A stretch of DNA of 44,615 bases, taken from contig JAEUOX010000083.1 of the NCBI GenBank assembly GCA_016790475.1, positions 1 to 44,615 of the forward strand. Reading direction: 5' to 3'. Every line of letters begins with the position of its first letter. Position 1 is the stretch's first letter. The notes under the pieces were generated by a model. That model did no database searches. It saw nothing but the letters and a program-made list of their open reading frames with translations, and had not been told where the DNA came from. The position numbers and the translations under genes are program-made. This DNA is from Rhodoferax sp. (lineage in GTDB: Bacteria > Pseudomonadota > Gammaproteobacteria > Burkholderiales > Burkholderiaceae_C). This document shows, in pieces, positions 20,108-28,323 of this stretch.

Positions 20108-22006
20108 ATGATCGGGCGCACGCAGATCACCGGGGTCGTGCTGGCCGGCGGCCGGGGCACGCGCATGGGCGGCGTCGACAAGGGGCTGCAGCCCTACCGC
20201 GGGCAACCGCTGGCCTGGCATGCGCTGCAGCGTCTGCAGTCCCAGACCGACACGTGCCTGATCAACGCGAACTGGCATCCGGAGCAGTACGCCGCCTGGG
20301 GTGCTGCCGTGCTGGCCGATGATCTGCCGGATCACCCCGGGCCACTGGCGGGCGTGGCCGTTGCGCTGGCGCACTGCCGGACGCCCTGGCTGGTCACCGT
20401 CCCCTGTGACTGCCCGCTGTTTCCGGAGGACCTGGTGGCCCGGCTGGCTTCGGCCCTGGACGCAGCCGGCGGTGACCTGGCGGTGGCCGCCGTCGCCGCA
20501 CCGGGCGCAGCCGGTGGTGTGCGCCTGCAGCCGGTGTTCTGCCTGATGCAGGTGCGTCTGCTGCCGGACCTGCAGGCCTTTCTGGCCGGCGGCGGGCGCA
20601 AGGTGGAGGACTGGATCCGGCGGCTGGCACATGTGCCGGTGGTGTTCCCCGATGCAGCGGCTTTCGTGAACGTGAACACGATGGCCGAACTGCAGGCACT
20701 GCAACACCCCCGCCTGGCGGAGGTGACGGCCCGGCAGCCCGGCTACGACCCGGACAACCTGCCGGCCGACGCCGTCCAGCGGGTGCTGGCGCAGTTCGTC
20801 GCACCGGTGCGGGCGCAGGAAGTGGTCGGCATCTTCGACGCGCTCGGCCGGGTATTGGCCCAGGACATCGTGTCGCCGATCAGCGTGCCGCCGCATGACA
20901 ACGCGGCGATGGATGGCTTTGCCTTCGATGGCGCGGCCCTCGCGCCGGACGCACCGCTGCGCCTGCGCGTCGTCGGGCAGGTCCGCGCGGGCGACGTCTG
21001 GACCGGCGCGCTCGAACCAGGTCAGGCCGTGCGGATCACGACCGGAGCAATGATGCCGGCCGGTCTGGACACCGTCATCCCGCACGAACTTGCAGCGGCG
21101 GACGGGGACGGCCTGACCATCCCTGCCGGTCTGCTGCAGCGCGGGGACAACCGCCGCTGCCGGGGCGAGGACCTGCTGCAGGGCACCGCAGCGCTGCGCC
21201 AGGGCGAACGCCTGGGCCCCGCCGCCCTGGGCCTGATTGCCAGCCTGGGGATCGGTGCGGTCCCGGTCGTCCGCCGGCTGCGGGTGGCCTTCTTCTCGAC
21301 CGGCAGCGAGATCGTCAGCCTCGGCGAACCGGCGCGTGCCGGTGCCGTCTACGACAGCAACCGCTACACGCTGTTCGGCCTGCTGCGCCGGCTGGGCGTG
21401 GAGGTGCTGGACCGCGGCGCGGTGCGCGACGATCCCGCAGCGCTGGAGGCCGCCTTCCTGGACGCCGCACAACAGGCCGACGCGATCATCACCAGCGGTG
21501 GCGTCGGCGTCGGCGAGGCCGACTTCACGCAGGAGACCATGCGCCGCCTGTGCGGCCACCCGGACCAGATCGCGTTCTGGCGCATCGCGATGCGGCCGGG
21601 CCGCCCGATGGCGGTGGGACGCATCAGCGCCGCCACGGCGGCCGGCCGCGCCAGCGCCGTGCTGTTCGGGCTGCCGGGCAATCCGGTCGCGGTGATGGTG
21701 ACCTTCCTGGCCTTCGTGCGGCCCGCACTGCTGCGGATGATGGGCGCCCGCCCGGAGCCGACACCGCTGCTGCGCGCCCGCAGCACGCAGGCCTTGCGCA
21801 AGAAGCCCGGGCGCACCGAGTACCAGCGCGGACGGGTCGAGACGGATGCGTCAGGGCAGCTGCAGGTCACCCCCAGCGGCCACCAGGGCTCCGGGGTGCT
21901 GCGCTCGATGGTGGAGGCCAATGGCCTGATCGTGCTGCACCATGACCAGGGCGAGGTCGCCGCCGGCGACGAAGTCGCGGTCATGATGTTCGACGGCGTG
22001 ATCTGA
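20108..22006 (+). CDS. Fused MobA-MoeA: molybdenum cofactor guanylyltransferase / molybdopterin molybdenumtransferase
   Basis: One uninterrupted frame of 632 residues joins two normally separate proteins. Residues 1-195 are MobA, which adds GMP to the cofactor: VLAGGRGTRMGGVDKGL (11-27), CDCPLFPEDL (100-109) and the terminal FVNVNTMAEL. Residues from about 213 are MoeA, which inserts molybdate into adenylylated molybdopterin: MDGFAFDG (268-275), VRITTGAMMPAGLDTVIP, FFSTGSEIV, VYDSNRYTL, SGGVGVGEADF and LFGLPGNPVAVMV. The linker is only about 17 residues, as if the mobA stop had been lost. No internal start with a well-spaced ribosome site is obvious; a GTG near 20721 has GGAGG too close. The gene ends the aldehyde dehydrogenase-SDR-moaA run and converges on the RND pump gene. 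Confidence 0.92.
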   Translation: MIGRTQITGVVLAGGRGTRMGGVDKGLQPYRGQPLAWHALQRLQSQTDTCLINANWHPEQYAAWGAAVLADDLPDHPGPLAGVAVALAHCRTPWLVTVPCDCPLFPEDLVARLASALDAAGGDLAVAAVAAPGAAGGVRLQPVFCLMQVRLLPDLQAFLAGGGRKVEDWIRRLAHVPVVFPDAAAFVNVNTMAELQALQHPRLAEVTARQPGYDPDNLPADAVQRVLAQFVAPVRAQEVVGIFDALGRVLAQDIVSPISVPPHDNAAMDGFAFDGAALAPDAPLRLRVVGQVRAGDVWTGALEPGQAVRITTGAMMPAGLDTVIPHELAAADGDGLTIPAGLLQRGDNRRCRGEDLLQGTAALRQGERLGPAALGLIASLGIGAVPVVRRLRVAFFSTGSEIVSLGEPARAGAVYDSNRYTLFGLLRRLGVEVLDRGAVRDDPAALEAAFLDAAQQADAIITSGGVGVGEADFTQETMRRLCGHPDQIAFWRIAMRPGRPMAVGRISAATAAGRASAVLFGLPGNPVAVMVTFLAFVRPALLRMMGARPEPTPLLRARSTQALRKKPGRTEYQRGRVETDASGQLQVTPSGHQGSGVLRSMVEANGLIVLHHDQGEVAAGDEVAVMMFDGVI

Positions 22007-22066
22007 GAGCCTCCGGGGCCCGGGCATCGCCAGGCAACCCGACGAGGCCGCGGGTACCTCCGGCGC

Positions 22067-25000
22067 CTATTCGACGACCAGATCCCGGTGCGGCAGCGGC
22101 GTGCCGGCCGCGTCATGGTGTACCGCGGGCTCCTTCTTGGCACCCGGTGCATGGCGACGGGCCAGCAGCGTGTACATCGTCGGGACCACGAAGATCGTCA
22201 GCAGCGTACCCAGCGACATGCCGCCGACGATGACCCAGCCGATCTGCTGGCGGCTCTCGGCGCCCGCGCCCTTGGCCAGCGCCAGCGGGATCGCACCCAG
22301 CACCATCGCGCCGGTCGTCATCATGATCGGGCGCAGCCGCTGCGAGGCCGACTTCTTGATGGCCTCCAGCGTCTCCAGCCCCTGCTCGCGCAGCTGGTTC
22401 GCAAACTCCACCATCAGGATCCCGTGCTTCGTGATCAGGCCGACCAGCGTGATCAGGCCGATCTGGCTGTACACGTTGAGCGTGCCCCCGGACCATTTCA
22501 GTGCGAGCAGCGCCCCGGCCATCGACAACGGCACGCTCAGCAGGATCACGAAGGGATCGACGAAGCTCTCGAACTGCGCCGACAGCACCAGAAAGATGAA
22601 GAACAGCGCCAGGATGAACACCAGCGTCAGCGAGTCGGCAGACTTGCGGAACTCCCGGCTGGCGCCGTTCAGGTCCGTGGCGTAGCCGGGTGGCAGCACC
22701 TTGCGAGCGGTCGCATCCATGAAGTCCAGCGCCTCGCCCACCGAGTAGTCCGCGGACAGATTGGACGTGATCGACGCGGAGCGCCGCTGCCCGAAGTGGT
22801 TCAGTTCGCGGGGCACGACGATCTCGCGCAGCTTGACCAGCGCCGACAGCGGAATCATCGCATCGCCGCGGCCGCGCACGAAGATCTTCTCGATGTCGTC
22901 GGGCGTGTTGCGGCCGGACGGGTTGGTCTGCACGATCACGTCGTACTGGTCGCTCTCGCGCTTGTAGCGCGTCACGATGCGCCCGCCGAGCATGGTCTCG
23001 ATCGCCCGGGCGATCGCATCCACACCCACGCCCATGTCGGCCGCACGCTCCCGGTCGACCTCCATCCGGATCTCCGGCTTGTTCAGCCGCAGGTCGGAGT
23101 CGACCTGCACGAAGCCCGGGTTCTTGGCGAGTTCATCCTGGAAGGCCCGCACGGTCTGGGACAGGTTCTGGTAGCTGTCCGAGGTGATGATCACATAGTT
23201 GATCGGCCGCTGCGTGAAGCCCTGCCCCAGCGAGGGTGGCGTGATCGGGAAGGCGGTGACGCCGGTCATGCCGGCGATGCGCGGGGTCATCTCGCGGGCC
23301 ATCTCCTGCGTCGTGCGCTTGCGCTCTTCCCAGGGGATCGCGCGGAAGAACACCGTGCCCTGCGCCACCGTCGGATTGCCGATGTTGGCGAAGGTCCGGT
23401 CGAACTCCGGGTAGCCTTCGCCGACCCGCTCGATCGCCTTCGCGTAGCGGTTCGTGTAGTCCAGCGTCGAGCCATCGGGCCCGTTGATCTGGGCCACGAC
23501 CACGCCGCGATCCTCGATCGGGGCGAGCTCGCGCTTGATCTGGCCCAGCAGTGACCAGGACAGCGCGCCGCTGCCCAGCGCGATCAGCACGACCATCCAG
23601 CGTACGCGCAGGCTCCAGCCGAGCAGGCGCGCATAGCCCCGCGTGATGCCGTCGAGCACGCCTTCCATGAAGCGGTCAAAAAAGTTCGGCTTCGGGTTGT
23701 GGCGCAGCAGCACGGAGCACAGCATCGGCGACAGCGTCAGCGCCACCAGCCCTGACACGACCACTGCGCCGGCCAGCGCCAGCGCGAACTCGGTGAACAG
23801 GCGCCCGGTCCGTCCGGGCGCGAAGGCCAGCGGCGCGTACACCGCCACCAGCGTCATCGTCATCGCGATGATCGCGAAGCCCACCTCGCGCGAGCCCTTC
23901 AGCGCCGCCTGGAAAGGCGTCATGCCCTCCTCGATGTGGCGGTAGATGTTCTCCAGCATCACGATCGCGTCGTCCACCACCAGACCGATCGCGAGCACCA
24001 GCGCAAGCAGCGTCAGCGTGTTGATGCTGAAGCCGGCCAGCGCCATCAGGCCGAACGCGCCGATCAGCGACACCGGGATTGTCAGCAGCGGAATGACCGA
24101 GGCGCGCAGCGTGCGCAGGAACACCAGGATCACCAGGGCCACCAGCACCACCGCCTCGACGATCGTGGTGTACACCGACTTGATCGAGCGGTCGATGAAC
24201 ACCGAGTTGTCGTTGGCGATCTCCACCGTCACCCCGGGTGGCAGGTCGTTGCGTACCTTCGTGAGCAGTTGCCGCACGCCTTCGGAAAGTTCCAGCGGGT
24301 TCGCAGTGGCCTGCCGGATCACGCCCACCGCCACCGAGTCTCGCCCGTTGAGGCGAACCGCAGACCGCTCATCGGCCGGTGCGGACTCGACCCGGGCCAC
24401 GTCGCCGACCCGCACCGGCATGCCGTTGGTGTTGCGGATCACGATCTGGCGGAACTCCGCGGGACGCCGCAGGTCGGTGGCCGCGGTGACATTGAACTCC
24501 CGCTGCGCGCTCTCGATCCGGCCGGCCGGTACCTCCAGGTTCGAGCGGCGGATCGCGTCCTCGACATCCTGCACGGTGAGCCGGTAGGCGGCCAGCCGGT
24601 CCGGGTCCAGCCAGATCCGCATCGAGAACTTGCGCTCGCCGAACACCGTCACGTCGGCCGCGCCGGGCGCCGTCTGCAGCACCGGCTTGACAAGCTGGTT
24701 GGCCATCTCGGACAGCTGCAGTTCGGTATGCGTGTCCGAGCTCATGGCCAGGAACACGACCGGAAAGGACTCCGCCTCCACCTTGGCGATGACCGGCTCG
24801 TCGATGCCCTGCGGCAGCCGCTGGCGCACACGGGACACCTTGTCGCGGACGTCGGCCGCGGCGGAGTCGGCGTCGCGGGTCAGCGCGAAGCGGATCGAGA
24901 TCTGGCTGCGCTCCGGGCGGCTGCTGGAGGTGATCACATCGACCCCCTCGATGCCGGACAGCGAGTCCTCCAGGATCTTCGTGACCTGCCCCTCGATCAC

Positions 25001-25171
25001 CTCGCTGGACGCGCCACCGAAGCGGGTCTGCACGCTGACGACCGGCTCGTCGATCTTCGGGTACTCCCGCACCGAGAGCCGGTTGAACGAGACCGCGCCG
25101 ATCAGCATGATCAGCATGGACAGCACCGATGCGAAGACCGGGCGCCGGATGGAGGTTTCAGCCAGTTGCAT
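22067..25171 (-). CDS. RND family efflux pump, inner membrane transporter subunit
   Basis: Proton-driven drug or solvent exporter of the AcrB/MexB class (HAE1 type). 1034 residues. The N-terminal membrane helix MQLAETSIRRPVFASVLSML is typical. The proton relay aspartates are D400 and D401 in GLVVDDAIVMLENIYRH. Large periplasmic loops follow each of helices 1 and 7, and a second membrane bundle starts near SADSLTLVFILALFFIFLVL. LITKHGILMVEFANQL is the conserved helix 10 region with its lysine. It starts 23 bases after the membrane-fusion protein gene. No outer membrane channel gene is in the window, so the pump probably borrows one. Substrates cannot be predicted. Confidence 0.96.
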   Translation of the reverse strand: MQLAETSIRRPVFASVLSMLIMLIGAVSFNRLSVREYPKIDEPVVSVQTRFGGASSEVIEGQVTKILEDSLSGIEGVDVITSSSRPERSQISIRFALTRDADSAAADVRDKVSRVRQRLPQGIDEPVIAKVEAESFPVVFLAMSSDTHTELQLSEMANQLVKPVLQTAPGAADVTVFGERKFSMRIWLDPDRLAAYRLTVQDVEDAIRRSNLEVPAGRIESAQREFNVTAATDLRRPAEFRQIVIRNTNGMPVRVGDVARVESAPADERSAVRLNGRDSVAVGVIRQATANPLELSEGVRQLLTKVRNDLPPGVTVEIANDNSVFIDRSIKSVYTTIVEAVVLVALVILVFLRTLRASVIPLLTIPVSLIGAFGLMALAGFSINTLTLLALVLAIGLVVDDAIVMLENIYRHIEEGMTPFQAALKGSREVGFAIIAMTMTLVAVYAPLAFAPGRTGRLFTEFALALAGAVVVSGLVALTLSPMLCSVLLRHNPKPNFFDRFMEGVLDGITRGYARLLGWSLRVRWMVVLIALGSGALSWSLLGQIKRELAPIEDRGVVVAQINGPDGSTLDYTNRYAKAIERVGEGYPEFDRTFANIGNPTVAQGTVFFRAIPWEERKRTTQEMAREMTPRIAGMTGVTAFPITPPSLGQGFTQRPINYVIITSDSYQNLSQTVRAFQDELAKNPGFVQVDSDLRLNKPEIRMEVDRERAADMGVGVDAIARAIETMLGGRIVTRYKRESDQYDVIVQTNPSGRNTPDDIEKIFVRGRGDAMIPLSALVKLREIVVPRELNHFGQRRSASITSNLSADYSVGEALDFMDATARKVLPPGYATDLNGASREFRKSADSLTLVFILALFFIFLVLSAQFESFVDPFVILLSVPLSMAGALLALKWSGGTLNVYSQIGLITLVGLITKHGILMVEFANQLREQGLETLEAIKKSASQRLRPIMMTTGAMVLGAIPLALAKGAGAESRQQIGWVIVGGMSLGTLLTIFVVPTMYTLLARRHAPGAKKEPAVHHDAAGTPLPHRDLVVE

Positions 25172-25194
25172 GTCGCGTCCTCGATGTCAGAGGG

Positions 25195-26805
25195 TCAGGG
25201 GCTGGCAGCCGCCAGCGGGGCGGAGGCCGCCGAGGAAGCCGGCGCCGAAGCCGCACGCCCGGGGCCGCCCGGGCCGCGGCCGAGTTCGACGATGCGCAGC
25301 GGGCTGCCATCGCGCTGCAGCCGCTGCTGGCCGGCGACGACGACCGTCTCGCCCTCGGCCAGGCCCTCGGTGATCTCGACCTTGCCGAGCTGCCGGGCCC
25401 CGAGCTTGACCTCCTGGCGCAGCGACACGAGACGGGTATCCGGCGGCAAGGCCGGGCGCGGCGTCGGGCTCGGCGGCAAGGCCGAGGGCTCCACCACCTT
25501 GATCACGAACTGGCGCCCGCCCTGCGGCACGATCGCTTCCTCCGGGATCGTCAGCGCCATGTCCTTGATCGCAAAGACGGTGCTGACGCGGGCAAACATG
25601 CCGGGGCGCAGCGGACGGGGGTTGCCGGCACCCGGTCCGCCGGCGGCGGGGCCGCCGGCTCCCGCCGGGCGGGCACCGGTGCGCGCGCCCGCCGGTGCTG
25701 CAGCCGGAGCCGCTGCAGGCGCCGCCGCCACGACCGGCGCGACCGGACAGCCGTCGGCATCCAGCACCGGCGCGGCCTGCCTGGCCGGCGCAGCGGCCGG
25801 GCCTCCGGCGGCTGCTGCCGAAGCGGGGCGGTTCGGGCGACCGGCGCCCGGTCCCGGGCGGGCTCCGCCGGCGGCGGCACGGGTATCACCGGGCCGCGGT
25901 GCCGACGCACCCTGGGCCGGCCCGCCACCACCCGGGCGGCCGCCGCCACCCTGCTGCACCATCGGCTCGCCGGGGGTGTTCGGAAGGACGGCCCGGACAC
26001 CGACGGAACGACCGTTCACGTCCAGCAGCGGATCGATGGCCTCCACCGTGGCCTTGAAGAGACGCCCAGGCAGTGCATCGAGCTGCAGTTCGACGGTCTG
26101 ACGCAGACGCAGCTTGGTCTGGAAACGCTCCGGCATCCGGAAGTCCACGTACATCGCGCTGATGTCTTCCAGGTTGACCAGGTCGGCGCCGTCCTTGACG
26201 TAGTCGCCCAGATTGATGTTGCGGATGCCGACCGTGCCATCGAACGGCGCCACGATCGCCATGCGCGACAGGCGGGCACAGGCCAGCGCCAGCTGGGCCT
26301 CGGCCACCTGCAGGCTCGCAGCGCTCTCGTCCAGCACCCGGCGGGCCACGAAGCTCTGCGCGACGAGTTCCTCATTGCGGCGGAAGTTGGCCTTGGCGAT
26401 CGACACCTGCGCGCTGGCCTGCTTGATCTCCGCCCGCTGCAGCGTGTCGTCCAGCTGGACCAGCATCTGCCCCTTGCGCACCGTGGCGCCGTCGGTGAAG
26501 CCGATCTCGCGCACCCGCCCGGCAACCTCCGGCCGCATCATCACGCTCTGGCGCGAGCGCAGGGAGCCGACGGATTGCGCATCGTCACGCAGCGTTGCGC
26601 GCTCGACCTTGGCCACCTCGACCCCCGCCGCACGGGGCGCCGAGGAACCCGCCGCCGGGGCACCCGCTGCACCGGAACCGGCGCCGCTGGACGCGGCGGT
26701 GATCTCCTTCGGGCCTTGGGGCTTGGTCTGCTGCCACCACATGAGCCCGGACGCAGCCGCGATTCCGACGACCGCCACGGCGGAATAGATCACCTTTGAA
26801 GCCAT
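25195..26805 (-). CDS. RND efflux periplasmic membrane-fusion protein with a low-complexity insertion
   Basis: Periplasmic adaptor linking the RND pump to an outer membrane channel. 536 residues against about 370-400 for the family. An uncleaved-looking anchor or signal (VIYSAVAVVGIAAASGLMWW) starts the protein; there is no lipobox. The lipoyl halves are PEVAGRVREIGFTDGATVRKGQ and RMAIVAPFDGTVG, around a coiled coil at about 122-178. The beta-barrel begins at DISAMYVDFRMPE. About 119 residues (279-397), nearly all Gly, Pro, Ala, Arg and Gln, interrupt the segment that normally reads VRAVLPN...LRPGMFARV. A shorter Pro insertion is at 440-457 and the C-terminus is Ala/Ser-rich. It is followed closely by the pump gene. 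Transcription likely comes from upstream of rnhA or from the 108-base gap. Confidence 0.94.
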   Translation of the reverse strand: MASKVIYSAVAVVGIAAASGLMWWQQTKPQGPKEITAASSGAGSGAAGAPAAGSSAPRAAGVEVAKVERATLRDDAQSVGSLRSRQSVMMRPEVAGRVREIGFTDGATVRKGQMLVQLDDTLQRAEIKQASAQVSIAKANFRRNEELVAQSFVARRVLDESAASLQVAEAQLALACARLSRMAIVAPFDGTVGIRNINLGDYVKDGADLVNLEDISAMYVDFRMPERFQTKLRLRQTVELQLDALPGRLFKATVEAIDPLLDVNGRSVGVRAVLPNTPGEPMVQQGGGGRPGGGGPAQGASAPRPGDTRAAAGGARPGPGAGRPNRPASAAAAGGPAAAPARQAAPVLDADGCPVAPVVAAAPAAAPAAAPAGARTGARPAGAGGPAAGGPGAGNPRPLRPGMFARVSTVFAIKDMALTIPEEAIVPQGGRQFVIKVVEPSALPPSPTPRPALPPDTRLVSLRQEVKLGARQLGKVEITEGLAEGETVVVAGQQRLQRDGSPLRIVELGRGPGGPGRAASAPASSAASAPLAAASP

Positions 26806-26913
26806 TGCTTGTCTCAGTTTCCAGTGCGTTGAGGGGAAAGGAAAATGTCACCGAATGTAGCAGGCCGACGCCCAGCCTGCGCTGTGGACAGCACGGATGC
26901 CCCCGGTGGCGTT

Positions 26914-27360
26914 TTAGCGCCGGGACAGGCTCGCCACGCCCCGATTGGCCAGCGCGTCCGCGCGCTCGTTACCGGGATCTCCGGAATGGCCCTTGACCCA
27001 GCGCCACTCGATATGGTGCCCGGCACCCTGGACCAGCGCGTCCAGGCGCTGCCAGAGATCGAGGTTCTTGACCGGCTCGCGGGTGGCGGTCTTCCAGCCC
27101 CGGGCCTTCCAGCCTGCAATCCACTCGGTGATGCCCTTGCGCACATACTCGCTGTCCAGGTGCAGCACCACGACGCAGGGGCGCTTCAACGCGGTGAGAG
27201 CCTCGATCACGGCCTGGAGTTCCATCCGATTGTTGGTGGTGACCGGATCGCCTCCGAAAAGTTCGCGTTCGACGCCGCCGGCACGCAGCAGGGCCCCCCA
27301 ACCGCCGGCGCCCGGGTTGCCCTTGCAGGCGCCGTCGGTGTAGATCTCGACCTGGTTCAA
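26914..27360 (-). CDS. rnhA: Ribonuclease HI
   Basis: Cleaves RNA in RNA-DNA hybrids. 148 residues. The catalytic acidic residues are visible: [19 protein letters not shown] (first Asp), [13 protein letters not shown] (Glu), [10 protein letters not shown] (second Asp) and [16 protein letters not shown] (His and last Asp). The start is a TTG overlapping the methyltransferase stop (TTGA), with GAGGAG 9 bases upstream; there is no in-frame ATG nearby. The coupling with the methyltransferase gene is a common arrangement in betaproteobacteria. Confidence 0.95.
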   Translation of the reverse strand: MNQVEIYTDGACKGNPGAGGWGALLRAGGVERELFGGDPVTTNNRMELQAVIEALTALKRPCVVVLHLDSEYVRKGITEWIAGWKARGWKTATREPVKNLDLWQRLDALVQGAGHHIEWRWVKGHSGDPGNERADALANRGVASLSRR

Positions 27361-28229
27361 CGCGGGGTGCTCCTCATGGTTTCGGCATGCGGCTGGCTCG
27401 CCGCCGGACGCCGGTTCGCCAGCGGCACGGTGGCGACCGGCCGGCTGGCCGCGGACTTCCAGGCCCGGCCCAGCAGCCGCATGCCGCGTACCCGCTTGAC
27501 CGCCACGATCATGTAGACGGCGCCGAAGATCGGCCACCAGCGGCTGCCGGCCCGGTCCATCCAGCTGAAACGCTCCAGCCAGCGCTCCCCGACGACCGCA
27601 GGCCGGTAGCAGCCGAAGCGGCCGGACTCGACCTCGAAGCTGAGCAGCCGCAGCCAGTCGCGCAGGCGCCAGTAGCCGATGAACTCGCCTTCGCGCGGCA
27701 GGTAGAGCTGCCCGAAGCCCATGCGGCGGTAAAGATGGGCGCGCCGCTGGCGCAGGCCCCACAGGCTGACCGGGTTGACGCCGCACAGCACGACCCGGCC
27801 CTCCGGCACCAGCACGCGCTCGACCTCGCGCAGCGTGGCGTGCGGGTCCGGGTCGAGCTCCAGCGTGTGCGGCAGCACGATCAGGTCCAGGCTGTTGGCG
27901 GGAAAGGGCAAGGCCGCGAAGTCGCACAGCAGGTCAGTCGCCGCACGCCCCCCGAGCGGCCGCGCGCCCTGCCCCGGGCCGGATTCGTCGGAGGATGGCA
28001 GAAGCTCGGGGGTGCCGGCCGCCGGAACCGCCAGGCCATTGGAAGCGAGCCAGCGGTGCGGCATGCGGTTCGCCTGCAGGGCGTCGATGTCCGGCATGCC
28101 GAGTTGCAGCGCGTGAAAGCCGAAGATGTCCGCGACCACGCGATCGAGCTGTGCCTGCTCCCATTCACGCAGGTAGCGCCCGTGCGGGGTCTCGAAAAAC
28201 TCGTGCAAACCTATAATTTGGGCGCCCAT
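27357..28229 (-). CDS. Class I SAM-dependent methyltransferase (Methyltransf_11-like)
   Basis: 290 residues from [20 protein letters not shown]. The C-terminal half of a class I fold is clear: [52 protein letters not shown], which covers motif II/III and the post-III loop. The glycine-rich SAM motif I is weak or degenerate, as I recall for this family next to rnhA. The substrate is unknown. I reject the start 11 codons earlier because conserved sequence begins at MGAQII. It is divergent from mltD and translationally coupled to rnhA. Confidence 0.85.
   Translation of the reverse strand: MGAQIIGLHEFFETPHGRYLREWEQAQLDRVVADIFGFHALQLGMPDIDALQANRMPHRWLASNGLAVPAAGTPELLPSSDESGPGQGARPLGGRAATDLLCDFAALPFPANSLDLIVLPHTLELDPDPHATLREVERVLVPEGRVVLCGVNPVSLWGLRQRRAHLYRRMGFGQLYLPREGEFIGYWRLRDWLRLLSFEVESGRFGCYRPAVVGERWLERFSWMDRAGSRWWPIFGAVYMIVAVKRVRGMRLLGRAWKSAASRPVATVPLANRRPAASQPHAETMRSTPR
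28212..28217 (+). promoter_or_regulatory. -10 box for mltD
   Basis: A perfect TATAAT on the plus strand, 106 bases upstream of the mltD start and inside the first codons of the divergent methyltransferase gene. No strong -35 box at 16-18 bases. Confidence 0.45.
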
Positions 28230-28323
28230 GAAACTGAATCGTGCAGTGGAACCCTCGGCCACCGGCCGACATGGTCCGCCACCGGCGTGGCGCCGATTCT
28301 AGTCACCCCCCTCCAGACCACCC

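Noticed and set aside
23936..26101. A 721-codon plus-strand open frame opposite the RND genes
   Set aside because: His/Arg/Gln-rich antisense product of GC-rich codons with no recognisable fold.
28228..28302. A 24-codon frame beginning [10 protein letters not shown] between the methyltransferase and mltD
   Set aside because: No clear ribosome binding site, no hydrophobic or biased residues, and it overlaps the start of the methyltransferase. Probably chance.
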